DNA of 57,434 bases. Origin: CAYTCZ01 sp964436315. GTDB lineage: Bacteria; Actinomycetota; Thermoleophilia; Gaiellales; Gaiellaceae. A model generated the notes under the pieces. It worked only from the letters and a program-made list of their open reading frames with translations. It did no database searches and was not told the DNA's origin. Numbering within the stretch: position 1 is the first letter of the stretch; each line of letters opens with the position of its first letter. The stretch spans positions 1 to 57,434 of the forward strand of contig CAYTCZ010000005.1 of the NCBI GenBank assembly GCA_964436315.1, written 5' to 3'. Shown here piece after piece: positions 49,204 to 57,405 of the stretch. Made by a program: the position numbers and the translations under genes.

Positions 49204-50895
49204 CTACGTCAACGTGTATTCGGGACCGTCCCCGCCCTCAGGAGGTGTCAGTCGACCACCCTTCGCGCTGATCGCGCCGCACTGAACACAATTCGACGGC
49301 GTGACGCCCACTTGAACGAGTCCGTTGCCTGCGTCTCCGGTCACCTCATACACGTGCGCGGGGCACATTCTCACCCAGGTCTCCGCGATCTCTCGCGGTA
49401 CCTCGCGTGCAACGCGGATGTGGTTGGGCGCATCGTCCCGAGTCTGGTTGCCGCTGAGGTAGACGCTCGACAGCTTGTCGAAGAAGACCTTGCCGTCGGG
49501 CTCGGGGTACGAGCGATTACGATCTCCGACGACCATGTCGGACGCGGCGTCTGGCTCCAGGCTCATGTCGCCTCGAGGAATCGCCCCAAGCGTGTTGAGC
49601 GCCGTGCCGGCGAGCATCGAGCCACGCTTGAACCCGTGCTTGAAGGCGGGACGCATGTTGCGAACCCGCCGCAGGTCCTTCCAGATGTAGCTCTCACGAA
49701 CGGCGGCGTCGTAGGACTCGAGAATCCCCGGCTCCCAGGCGGTCCTTCCGGGCTCGAGTGCGGTCGCTGCCGTCTCTGCCGCGAGCATTCCTGACCGCAT
49801 CGCGTAGTGCACGCCCTTCAACGCCGGCACATTCACAAACCCGGCGGCGTCGCCAACGATCATGCCGCCCGGAAAGTTGAGCCGATCGGGAAGTCCCTGA
49901 AGTCCACCCTCTGGAATCGTCTTCGCTCCCCACGCAACACGTTCACCGCCGTCGATGAGTTGCCCGACAAAGGGGTGCGACTTGAACTCCTGGAGCAGGT
50001 CGTGCACCGAGAGTGTCGCGTCGGTGTAGTCAAGCCCGGCAACGAAACCGATGGTGAGCATCTTCTCACCCATCGGGTAGATGAAGCTGCCACCGAACTC
50101 GCGGTTTCGCTTTGCGCCGCGGAGCGGCCAGCCCATCGTGTGCATGATGCGATCGCCTGCGTGCTCGACCTCCCACACCTCCTTCACGCCGAGCGCCCAG
50201 ACTTGAGGTCGGCTCCTCAGCGCGAAGCGGTCGATCGCAACCCCGGTCAGATGGCCCTGCGTACCCTCCGCGAGGATGGTGACGCGCGCGAGCAGATCGG
50301 ATCCAGGCTCGAAGTTGGGGAGTTTCTCGCCATCCCTCCCGCGCCCCTTGTCGCCGGTCCGCACACCGAGGACGCGATCGCCGCTCACGAGTAGCTTCTG
50401 CGCGGCGGTTTCAGGAACGATCATCACGCCAAGTTCCTCAGCGCGTTCGGCGAGCCAGCGCCCGAGCTGTGACACGGACACGATGAAGTGCCCATGGTTC
50501 CACATCGTCGGAGGAAGCGGCACGCGGACGGCTCGCTTCCGGGTCAGGTAGTACAAGCCTTCTTTCTCCACCGGGCCAAAGAACGGCATGTCCTCTGAAT
50601 GGAGCCCCGGGAACAGCTGTCGAAGAGCGCGCGGGTTGATCACCGCGCCGGACAGGAGATGCGAGCCGGCGGTTCGTCCCTTCTCGACCACGGCGATTGG
50701 CACGTCGCCCAATCGGTCGCGGAGTTCAGGCCGTTCCTCGAGAATCTGAGCGAGTCGGATCGCAGCACTCAGACCGGCCGGTCCGCCCCCGACGATCAAC
50801 GCGCCGACTTCGATCCTCTCGTCCGCCGGGTCAGAAGGTTCGGCGATGAACTCGGCCGGGTCAAAGGGCGGGGGAACGTCGCTGGGCTTGCTCAT
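49204..50895 (-). CDS. Electron-transfer flavoprotein:ubiquinone oxidoreductase
   Basis: The 563-aa membrane-associated flavoprotein passes electrons from ETF to the quinone pool. FAD-binding GALIVGGGPAGLSAAIRLAQ is at residue 27. GMIVGDAAGFVNVPALKGVH is near residue 345. The C-terminal ferredoxin-like part has RMCPAHVYEV and NCVQCGAIS, ending PPEGGDGPEYTLT. Family members use four cysteines (CPA..., NCVxCxxC) for a [4Fe-4S] cluster; here the last one is Ile, leaving three. It overlaps etfA by 4 bp and is followed by etfB, forming one electron-transfer operon. Confidence 0.93.
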   Translation of the reverse strand: MSKPSDVPPPFDPAEFIAEPSDPADERIEVGALIVGGGPAGLSAAIRLAQILEERPELRDRLGDVPIAVVEKGRTAGSHLLSGAVINPRALRQLFPGLHSEDMPFFGPVEKEGLYYLTRKRAVRVPLPPTMWNHGHFIVSVSQLGRWLAERAEELGVMIVPETAAQKLLVSGDRVLGVRTGDKGRGRDGEKLPNFEPGSDLLARVTILAEGTQGHLTGVAIDRFALRSRPQVWALGVKEVWEVEHAGDRIMHTMGWPLRGAKRNREFGGSFIYPMGEKMLTIGFVAGLDYTDATLSVHDLLQEFKSHPFVGQLIDGGERVAWGAKTIPEGGLQGLPDRLNFPGGMIVGDAAGFVNVPALKGVHYAMRSGMLAAETAATALEPGRTAWEPGILESYDAAVRESYIWKDLRRVRNMRPAFKHGFKRGSMLAGTALNTLGAIPRGDMSLEPDAASDMVVGDRNRSYPEPDGKVFFDKLSSVYLSGNQTRDDAPNHIRVAREVPREIAETWVRMCPAHVYEVTGDAGNGLVQVGVTPSNCVQCGAISAKGGRLTPPEGGDGPEYTLT

Positions 50896-51851
50896 CCCCT
50901 CCGCTCCCGGATGAGCGCCGCCAGTTTCGGGACCACGTCGTGGAGATCTCCGACGACCCCGAGATCGCAGAACTCGAAGATCGGGGCGTTCGGATCCTTG
51001 TTGATCGCAACGATGGTGCCAGAGCTCTGCATCCCGACCTTGTGCTGGATCGCCCCGGATATCCCGCAGGCGATGTACAGCTTAGGTGCCACCGACTTCC
51101 CCGTTTGCCCGACCTGCGTCGAGTACGGATACCAACCGGCGTCGACCACCGCCCGGGTGGCACCGACCGCACCGCCAAGGGCGTCGGCCAGGTTCTCGAC
51201 GAGCGAGAAATTGGCCGGCTCACCCAAGCCACGACCGCCGGCGACGACGATCTCAGCTTCCTCGATCGACGGCCCCTCGCTCTCCTCGGCGGACTGCTCG
51301 ATCATCGTGGCCCGCTTCGACCAATCTTGGACGGCGGCAGAAACGGTCTCGACCTCGGCGTCTGCCCCGGGCTCCTTCACCTCGAGCGCCCCTGACCGCA
51401 CCAGGCCGATTCGTGGCTCACCCTTCCACCCGACGTCCACGATCACGGAATCGCCGAGTGCAGGTCGCTTCCCGAGGAGCTTCGCGTCAGACAGCTCGAA
51501 ATCAACGAGGTCCCAGTTCAGACCCGCGTCGAGCCGCGCAGCGAGGCCGGCAGCGATGTCTGCGGCGAGCACGGAGCCGCCGAAGAGCACGGTGTCGAAG
51601 CCCCTGTCTCTGACCAAGGATTCGATGACGTCGACTCGGGGCTGCGGCAACGGGTCGGCCAGCGCCGGGTCATCCGCAACCAGGACGTGACCAGCGCCGA
51701 ACCGACCCAGGGCCGTAGCCGAATCGGGCAGACCCGAACCGCAGACGAGTGCAGTCGCCGGCTCTCCAAGCTCCGCAACTCTGGCGAGCACACCGAGCGC
51801 ATTGCGCTGCGGCTCGCCTTCGTACGTCTCAACGAATACGAGAGTCGGCAC
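50892..51851 (-). CDS. etfA: Electron transfer flavoprotein alpha subunit
   Basis: The 319-aa ETF alpha has an N-terminal domain (MPTLVFVETYEGEPQRNALG) and the C-terminal FAD-binding domain with VVAGGRGLGEPANF, TRAVVDAGWYPYSTQVGQTG, and ACGISGAIQHKVGMQSSGTI. It accepts electrons from acyl-CoA dehydrogenases and related enzymes. It lies between etfB (2 bp gap) and the ETF-QO gene (overlap). Confidence 0.95.
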   Translation of the reverse strand: MPTLVFVETYEGEPQRNALGVLARVAELGEPATALVCGSGLPDSATALGRFGAGHVLVADDPALADPLPQPRVDVIESLVRDRGFDTVLFGGSVLAADIAAGLAARLDAGLNWDLVDFELSDAKLLGKRPALGDSVIVDVGWKGEPRIGLVRSGALEVKEPGADAEVETVSAAVQDWSKRATMIEQSAEESEGPSIEEAEIVVAGGRGLGEPANFSLVENLADALGGAVGATRAVVDAGWYPYSTQVGQTGKSVAPKLYIACGISGAIQHKVGMQSSGTIVAINKDPNAPIFEFCDLGVVGDLHDVVPKLAALIRERRG

Positions 51852-51853
51852 GG

Positions 51854-52633
51854 CTAGATCAATTTTCTGTCGGCGAGGTAGGTGACGATCTGCTCCGCGG
51901 ACGCGCCGCCCTCGTCGACGATCTTCAGGCTCTCACCGCGTGGCGGCGGGTCGGCAAGTGCGTAGACCTCGGTGCGCGATCCCTGCTCGCCCGCCTCCGA
52001 GTGCTCGACGCCGAGCTCTGCGAGCGGAAGAACATCCTGCGGCTTCTTCTTGGCTCCCATGATGCCCTTGAGCGAGGGGTAGCGCGGCTCGTTGATTGCG
52101 TCGGAGACGGCGATGACGCACGGCAGCGGTGCCCGGATGACGTCGTAGCCGTGCTCGGTCTGTCGCTTGACGGTCGCTGAGTCCGGCGCGAGCTCGAGGC
52201 TTGCGGCCTGCGAGATCAGCGGCAGCTTGAGCCGGTCGGCGACAGCGGCCCAGAGGACGGCTCCGTCCGAATCGCTCGACTGCTGTCCAAACAACACCAG
52301 ATCGACCGCTTCGCGAGCAAGGGCGGCAGCGATGATCTTGCTCGTTGCCACGAGGTCTGATCCGGAGGCCGCGTCGTCAGCGACGAGAAGCGCGCGGTCC
52401 GCTCCCATCGCCAGAGCTTTGCGCATTGATTCCATGGCGCCTTCTGGCCCGAGGGAGACGATCACGACCTCGGCCTCCTGTGCGTCTTTGGCTCTCAGCG
52501 CCTCTTCGAGGGCGTGGGTGTCAAAGGCGTTCAGAGCACCTGCACCGCTTCGATCAAGGCGCATGGTCTCGGGATCGATTCGTCTCGGGGAAGAGGCGTC
52601 GGGCACCTCTTTCATACACACCGCGATCTTCAT
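51854..52633 (-). CDS. etfB: Electron transfer flavoprotein beta subunit
   Basis: 259 aa from ATG at 52633 (MKIAVCMKEVPDASSPRRID). The open frame upstream is not homologous. The ETF beta signature is seen as VDLVLFGQQSSDSDGAVLWA near residue 115 and the recognition-loop region LPCVIAVSDAINEPRYPSLKG near residue 175. First gene of the etfBA-ETF-QO operon. It is divergent from the M23 gene across 131 bp, which should hold both promoters. Confidence 0.95.
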   Translation of the reverse strand: MKIAVCMKEVPDASSPRRIDPETMRLDRSGAGALNAFDTHALEEALRAKDAQEAEVVIVSLGPEGAMESMRKALAMGADRALLVADDAASGSDLVATSKIIAAALAREAVDLVLFGQQSSDSDGAVLWAAVADRLKLPLISQAASLELAPDSATVKRQTEHGYDVIRAPLPCVIAVSDAINEPRYPSLKGIMGAKKKPQDVLPLAELGVEHSEAGEQGSRTEVYALADPPPRGESLKIVDEGGASAEQIVTYLADRKLI

Positions 52634-52764
52634 CGCGGCCGATCCTATCCGAGCCGTCGAAGCACGTCGCCGACGACCAAAATCCCTCGGCTGGGTGACG
52701 GAACGATTATGAACGTTTGCTAACGTACCGCGCTTCGGAGCGCGAAAGCGCCGCACCGGAGCCC

Positions 52765-53700
52765 ATGAAGAGCCACCGGACGACACTCCGCGCAGTATTC
52801 ATCCTCCTCTCGCTAGGTCTCCTCTTGGGGACGGCTGACGTCGCCGCTGGAGCCAAGAAAAAGAAGTGGAGTGGCCCACCCGATCAGATCGCCTTCCCGG
52901 TGATTGGTGACGTCTGGTACACGGATGATTTCGGCGCCCCGCGCGCGCAGGGATCGCACGAGGCGAACGACATCGTGGCCGCGTGGAGGGCACCTGTCGT
53001 GGCGGCCGAGAACGGGAGAGTACGTCTCTGGTCGGGCTCGGCTCGAGCGGGATGCATGATCTACCTCTACGGAGCGAGCGGCACCACGTATCTCTACATC
53101 CATCTGAATAACGACCTGACCGAGAACAGGGACAATCGAGGCGGCTGCGGCGAAGGGGTTTCGTGGGCCCCCGGTCTGAAGGACGGACAGCGCGTCAAGG
53201 CCGGCCAGATGATCGGCTACAACGGCGACTCGGGCGACGCGGAAGGCATCTACCACCTGCACTTCGAGATGCATCCGAACGACGGTGCGGCGATCAGTCC
53301 GTTCAAATGGCTGAACGAGGCTCAGCGGCTGCTGTTCCCCGTGCCTCCGGATCTCGAGGCCGCGGGCTTCGACGGCGAACAACCTTTGACTCTTCGTCTC
53401 CAGGGTCGCGTGATCGAGGCGGACAAGGATTGGCTGAAACTTGCCGTCAACCGCGTCAGGATGTCGAACCGATGGCTCTACAATCACGAGCGAGAACTCC
53501 TCGTGACCGTCTTGCCGGATACGCCGGTTCATCGGACGGTGAATCGCAAGCGCAAGGCCGCGAAGCTCGCGCGGGCCAAACCGGGCGAGAAGGTGGTCGC
53601 ATGGACGACGGAACTCCAGCCGATCCTCTTCCACCAGGTCGCCGAGCCCGGAGTGATCTGGGCGAGCCAAGTGGTTCTACGCGGCGCACTGAAGCCCTAG
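52765..53700 (+). CDS. Secreted M23-family metallopeptidase
   Basis: 311 aa from ATG at 52765 (MKSHRTTLRAVFILLSLGLL), with a signal peptide ending near VAAGA. The LytM-type zinc site is present: HxxxD in GSHEANDIVA near residue 62 and HLHFE near residue 157. The motifs support a working endopeptidase that cuts wall peptides outside the cell. The 150 or so residues after it (LRLQGRVIEADKDWLKLAVN...) form an extra domain that I do not recognise. Only one of two plus-strand genes here; its neighbours are unrelated. An upstream in-frame ATG at 52717 is less likely. Confidence 0.85.
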   Translation: MKSHRTTLRAVFILLSLGLLLGTADVAAGAKKKKWSGPPDQIAFPVIGDVWYTDDFGAPRAQGSHEANDIVAAWRAPVVAAENGRVRLWSGSARAGCMIYLYGASGTTYLYIHLNNDLTENRDNRGGCGEGVSWAPGLKDGQRVKAGQMIGYNGDSGDAEGIYHLHFEMHPNDGAAISPFKWLNEAQRLLFPVPPDLEAAGFDGEQPLTLRLQGRVIEADKDWLKLAVNRVRMSNRWLYNHERELLVTVLPDTPVHRTVNRKRKAAKLARAKPGEKVVAWTTELQPILFHQVAEPGVIWASQVVLRGALKP

Positions 53701-53730
53701 AGCCTGTCCGTAGGTGCAGGGCCCCGGCTC

Positions 53731-54327
53731 CTAGCCCGACCCGAGCGCGGCACGCAGACCTCGGGCGGCAGCCTCAGGATCGTCCGCATCGCCGATCGCG
53801 CGAACCACAGCGACACGTTCCGCCCCGGCAGCGACCACCTGCTCGACGTTGCTCGCATCGATTCCCCCAATCGCGAACCAGGGCTGACGGGCGTGTTGCG
53901 CCGCGTACCAAACGAGCTCGAGTCCCACGCCAGGACGCCCCGCCTTCGTCGGGGTGGCGAATACCGGCCCGACCCCGATGTAGTCGGCGGTCGCCGTATC
54001 AATCTCGCGGGTTGCGTGAGTCGAGAGGCCAACCCGGAGGCCGAATTGCCGCGCCTCCGAAACCGGCAGATCGTCCTGACCGACGTGGACGTAGTCCGCG
54101 CCGGCAAGTACCGCGAGATCGGGGCGATCGTTCACCACCAGGGGAACGCCGAGACGCGCCGTGACCGAACGGGCCGTCCGGAGCGCGGAGAGCAGTTCCC
54201 CGTCCGCGCATTCCTTCTCCCGGATCTGGACGAGCTCTACCCCACCTCGAATCGCGGCTTCGAGAAACTCGGTGAGATCTGGACGTGCGCCGCAGATGAG
54301 GTAGAGCCGTGCGGTAATTTCGGCCAC
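53731..54327 (-). CDS. thiE: Thiamine-phosphate synthase
   Basis: The 198-aa TIM-barrel enzyme joins HMP-PP and thiazole phosphate to thiamine phosphate. It has GVELVQIREKE near residue 30 with the pyrophosphate-binding Arg/Lys, PLVVNDRPDLAVLAGADYVHVGQDDL near residue 62 in parts, and PWFAIGGIDASNVEQVVAAG near residue 150. Last gene of thiG-thiS-thiE, 10 bp after thiS, so it is under the same TPP riboswitch. No thiC or thiD is in the window. Confidence 0.95.
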   Translation of the reverse strand: MAEITARLYLICGARPDLTEFLEAAIRGGVELVQIREKECADGELLSALRTARSVTARLGVPLVVNDRPDLAVLAGADYVHVGQDDLPVSEARQFGLRVGLSTHATREIDTATADYIGVGPVFATPTKAGRPGVGLELVWYAAQHARQPWFAIGGIDASNVEQVVAAGAERVAVVRAIGDADDPEAAARGLRAALGSG

Positions 54328-54337
54328 GCTGGCGACG

Positions 54338-54550
54338 CTAGCCGCCGGCGACCGGCCGCGCGATGACGAGAGAGTCTCCGGTCTTCAGCTCGACCCGTCC
54401 GTAGCGTTCCCGTTCGACGGGTTCACCGTTTCGTTCGACGAGGGCAAAGCCGGTCGCCCAGCCAAGCCGCTGGAGCAGGCGCTCGACCGTCTCACCGTCC
54501 GAGAGCTCCTGCTCCCGTCCGTTCACTGTCACAACGACCTTGCCGTTCAC
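54338..54550 (-). CDS. thiS: Sulfur carrier protein ThiS
   Basis: The 70-aa ubiquitin-fold carrier starts at GTG 54550, reads NGKVVVTVNGREQEL and ends VIARPVAGG. The terminal Gly-Gly becomes the thiocarboxylate that donates sulfur to the thiazole ring. The GTG overlaps the thiG stop as GTGA, so it is easily missed in frame-merged ORF calls. Length is normal. Confidence 0.93.
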   Translation of the reverse strand: MNGKVVVTVNGREQELSDGETVERLLQRLGWATGFALVERNGEPVERERYGRVELKTGDSLVIARPVAGG

Positions 54551-55326
54551 CCGCGCGTGATCACCCCCGCGAGTGGGCTGGAGGCCTCGGCGGCCGGTCG
54601 CTCTGCAATCAGGCCGGCGCGGAATGCCTTGCGGCCCGCCTCGACGGCGAGCTTGAAGGCCTCGGCCATTGCCACCGGGTCGGACGCGCGGGCAATGGCG
54701 GTGTTGACCAGCACCGCGTCGGCCCCGAGCTCCATGACCTCGGCGGCATGAGACGGAGCACCGAGGCCGGCGTCGACGACAACCGGAACCGTTGCTTGCT
54801 CGATCATGATCTCGATGGTTTCCCGGAGCTTGACACCCCAACCGCTCCCGATCGGAGCGGCGAGCGGCATGACGGTCGCACAGCCGACATCCTCTAGCTT
54901 CTTCCCGAGCACCGGGTCGGGGAGGATGTAGGGGAGGACCGTGAAGCCGTCCTCGACAAGGAGAGCAGCAGCGCGAAGGGTCTCGACCGGGTCCGGGAGA
55001 AGATAGGTCGGATCCGGAATCACCTCGAGCTTGATCCAGGAGGGGAGTCCTCCGGCCCGAGCCAGGCGCGCCATTCGAACAGCCTCGTCGGCCGTCTCGG
55101 CACCAGAGGTGTTCGGCAAAAGGAGGATGTGGTCCGGGACGTAGTCGGTGAGGATCTCTTCGGAGCTGTCGAACTCGATCCGGCGAACTGCCACGGTGAG
55201 AAGCTCGCATCCGGAGGCCAGAGCTGCCTCGCGCATCGTCGCAGGCGATTCGTACTTCCCGCTACCGGTAATCAGACGTGACGAAAACGGACGCTCCGCG
55301 ATGACAAGTTGGTCGCCGGTTTTCAT
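54547..55326 (-). CDS. thiG: Thiazole synthase
   Basis: The 259-aa TIM barrel builds thiazole phosphate from DXP, a glycine imine and ThiS-thiocarboxylate. It has RLITGSGKYESPATMREAAL near residue 17, the Schiff-base lysine in PSWIKLEVIPDPTYLLPD near residue 94, and VVVDAGLGAPSHAAEVMELG near residue 185. ATG at 55326 lies 4 nt after a GGGAG that is itself the 3' strand of the riboswitch P1, so the start is clear. Confidence 0.96.
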   Translation of the reverse strand: MKTGDQLVIAERPFSSRLITGSGKYESPATMREAALASGCELLTVAVRRIEFDSSEEILTDYVPDHILLLPNTSGAETADEAVRMARLARAGGLPSWIKLEVIPDPTYLLPDPVETLRAAALLVEDGFTVLPYILPDPVLGKKLEDVGCATVMPLAAPIGSGWGVKLRETIEIMIEQATVPVVVDAGLGAPSHAAEVMELGADAVLVNTAIARASDPVAMAEAFKLAVEAGRKAFRAGLIAERPAAEASSPLAGVITRG

Positions 55327-55329
55327 GCT

Positions 55330-55426
55330 CTCCCTTCGCTGGCATGACCCAGATCAGGTTCTGCGGTCGCGATCTCGTGATCGCCTCTCAGCCCCCGCGG
55401 AGAGGGGCTCCCGCTCGCTCCCTAGG
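55330..55426 (-). promoter_or_regulatory. TPP (THI-box) riboswitch upstream of thiG
   Basis: Minus-strand RNA shows the conserved blocks GGGGGCTGAGAGG, then ACCTGATCTGGGTCATGCC and CAGCGAAGGGA, the core of the TPP aptamer. The P1 3' strand contains AGGGAG directly before the thiG ATG, so TPP binding should hide the ribosome site. Control is therefore probably translational, lowering thiGSE when thiamine is plentiful. The 55427-55497 interval upstream holds nothing else I recognise. Confidence 0.93.
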
Positions 55427-55497
55427 CTACCACTCCGTTCACTTGTCGAGGAGCCCGTCCCACCGTGAAACACTAGAGCTCATCATGCAACGAGCTC

Positions 55498-56271
55498 CTA
55501 CTCCCCCTTGAAGTCCGGCGGTCGCTTCTCGATGAATGCAGCCATTCCCTCTTTCTGATCCTCAGTGGAGAAGAGCATCGAGAAGAGCCTGGCCTCGGTC
55601 TCGAGATTCTCGGCGTGACTCCCTGCGAGCGCGAGGTTTGCGGCTTCCTTCGCGTAGGAAAGCGCGACCGGACTCTTCTTGGCGAACTCGTCTGCTAACT
55701 CGAGTGCCTTTACTCTCAATTCGGCCGGCTCGCATTGAGCGTGAACGAGGCCGCGGTCGAGCGCCTCGTCAACCGAGACCTGGCGACCGGTGAAGACGAG
55801 CTCCTTTGCGTAGCCGAGGCTCGTGGCGCGGGCCAACCGCTGCGTTCCGCCCCATCCCGGGATGATTCCCAGGTTGATCTCGGGTTGACCGATCTTGGCG
55901 TTGGTCGAAGCGAGACGCAAATCGCACGCGAGCGCGAGTTCGCAGCCGCCACCGAGAGCGAATCCGTTGATGGCTGCGATCGTTGGCTTGGGCATCGTCT
56001 CAAGGAGCGCGCCACAGGCGTGGCCGAGGGCTCCCCAGGCACGGGCGTCGAGAACGCCGAGCCCGTGCATGTACTTGATGTCGGCTCCGGCGATGAACGC
56101 ACGGTCGCCGGCGCCGGTGAGGATCACCGAGCGCACGTCGGGGCTGGCACCGAGCTCGGAGAGACGTTCTCTGAGAGTGGTGAGGTGCTCGAGATCGAGC
56201 GCATTGAGCGCATCAGGACGATTGATCGTCACCACGGCCGTCGTTCCGACATGTTCAAGGTCGACAGGCAT
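55498..56271 (-). CDS. Enoyl-CoA hydratase/isomerase family protein
   Basis: The 257-aa crotonase-fold protein has the oxyanion-hole AFIAGADIKYM near residue 64 and AINGFALGGGCELALACDLR near residue 99 with the first catalytic Glu. PEINLGIIPGWGGTQRLARA near residue 128 carries the second Glu. Both acids are present, so hydration of 2-enoyl-CoA is likely. The ETF genes 3 kb away fit a fatty-acid oxidation setting, but are not in the same transcript. Confidence 0.93.
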   Translation of the reverse strand: MPVDLEHVGTTAVVTINRPDALNALDLEHLTTLRERLSELGASPDVRSVILTGAGDRAFIAGADIKYMHGLGVLDARAWGALGHACGALLETMPKPTIAAINGFALGGGCELALACDLRLASTNAKIGQPEINLGIIPGWGGTQRLARATSLGYAKELVFTGRQVSVDEALDRGLVHAQCEPAELRVKALELADEFAKKSPVALSYAKEAANLALAGSHAENLETEARLFSMLFSTEDQKEGMAAFIEKRPPDFKGE

Positions 56272-56274
56272 CGG

Positions 56275-56679
56275 TCAGGAAGCCTCGATCGGCACGCGCT
56301 CGCGGATGAACTCAACGATGTCCGAGACGGGCGCACCCGGAGTGAAGATCTCGGAGACCCCAAGCTCGCGCAGGGCGTCGCCGTCTTGTCGGGGAATGGT
56401 TCCGCCGACGACAACGAGCACGTCGTCCAGCCCGTTCTCGCGGAGCCCTTCGACGATGCGCGGTACAAGCGTCATGTGTGCTCCGGAGAGAACGGAGACG
56501 CCGACGGCGTCTGCGTCCTCCTGAAGTGTGGTCTCGACGATCTGTTCTGGCGTCTGGTGGAGGCCCGTGTAGATCACCTCCATGCCGGCATCCCTCAATG
56601 CTCGGGCGATGATCTTCGCGCCTCGGTCGTGGCCGTCGAGGCCCGGCTTCGCGATCACGACACGGATCTTCCTCGCCAC
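56275..56679 (-). CDS. B12-binding small subunit, methylmalonyl-CoA mutase C-terminal type
   Basis: The 134-aa stand-alone cobalamin domain has the DxHxxG histidine loop in KPGLDGHDRGAKIIARALRD (residues 12-31), the S-x-L motif in VGVSVLSGAHM, and VVVGGTIPRQD. These proteins act with a separate large subunit on methylmalonyl-CoA, ethylmalonyl-CoA or isobutyryl-CoA, or in rearrangements of that kind. The large subunit is not in the window. GTG at 56679 is 12 bp from the divergent MBL gene start, and its stop is 3 bp before the enoyl-CoA hydratase start. Confidence 0.93.
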   Translation of the reverse strand: MARKIRVVIAKPGLDGHDRGAKIIARALRDAGMEVIYTGLHQTPEQIVETTLQEDADAVGVSVLSGAHMTLVPRIVEGLRENGLDDVLVVVGGTIPRQDGDALRELGVSEIFTPGAPVSDIVEFIRERVPIEAS

Positions 56680-56691
56680 TCACGTCAGTAT

Positions 56692-57405
56692 ATGGAGGTG
56701 CGCCTCACGGTTATCGGCTCTTCTCCGGCTTGGCCCAATCCAGGCAGCGCTCAGTCCGGCTACCTCGTCGAGGGCCCCGGTCGGCTCCTTCTGGACTGCG
56801 GGCCCGGCGTCCTTGGAAGACTGCGAGAGTACGGTCCAGTCGAGATCGACGCGGTCGCGATCACCCATTTTCACCTCGACCACTGGGGCGACCTCGTTCC
56901 GTGGATCTGGCTGCGCACGCACGGCGTAAGAGACACCGGCCCGTGCCCTGAACTCTGGCTGCCGCCGGGAGGGTGCGACGAACTCGCGTCGTTTGCCGAG
57001 CGCTTCGGGAGTAAAGCGATGTTTGAGTCGTGCTTCGACATGCGGGAGTACGAGGCGAGCGTCGCTTTCACGGCAGCTGGCTTCCAGATCGTCGCCGAGA
57101 AGCTCGAGCACTACAGCCTGAATTCGTACGGTTTTCGCGTCTCACACGGCGGCCGGACGCTCGCCTATTCGGGAGACGCGGCGCCGAGCAAGGCACTCGA
57201 CGAACTTGCCCGGGGCGCCGATCTCTTCCTCGTTGAGGCGACCCTCGCGCGCGGCGACCTCGATGGAAATCCCCGCGGACATCTCTCGGCAGAGGAAGCC
57301 TTGGCAGCAGCGGACGGGCCTGCTCTGCTCACGCATCGCCCGATCGAACTGGGCGCCCCGAACGGCGTCGAAGTTGCCGTTGACGGGCTCGTGGTAGAGA
57401 TCTAG
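56692..57405 (+). CDS. MBL-fold metallo-hydrolase
   Basis: The 237-aa protein has the metal-binding HFHLDHWGD (HxHxDH, residues 61-69) and later YSGDAAPSK and a final THRPIE segment that would supply further ligands. It begins MEVRLTVIGSSPAWPNPG. It resembles actinobacterial RNase Z-like/cyclic-nucleotide hydrolases, but substrate is unknown. ATG at 56692 has no ribosome site and lies within TATATG, so the message may be leaderless. The frame is open far upstream, but that is antisense to the hydratase and mutase genes and not coding. Confidence 0.88.
   Translation: MEVRLTVIGSSPAWPNPGSAQSGYLVEGPGRLLLDCGPGVLGRLREYGPVEIDAVAITHFHLDHWGDLVPWIWLRTHGVRDTGPCPELWLPPGGCDELASFAERFGSKAMFESCFDMREYEASVAFTAAGFQIVAEKLEHYSLNSYGFRVSHGGRTLAYSGDAAPSKALDELARGADLFLVEATLARGDLDGNPRGHLSAEEALAAADGPALLTHRPIELGAPNGVEVAVDGLVVEI

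Noticed and set aside
49204..52633. fixABC-type nitrogen-fixation electron bifurcation
   Set aside because: Gene order fits etfB-etfA-ETF-QO, but there is no fixX or nif gene and the dehydrogenase has the ETF-QO C-terminal end, so respiratory ETF is the better reading.
55735..57405. 556-residue plus-strand frame ending in the MBL protein
   Set aside because: Only the part from 56692 matches the MBL family; the rest is antisense to the hydratase and B12-binding genes, a common effect in GC-rich DNA.
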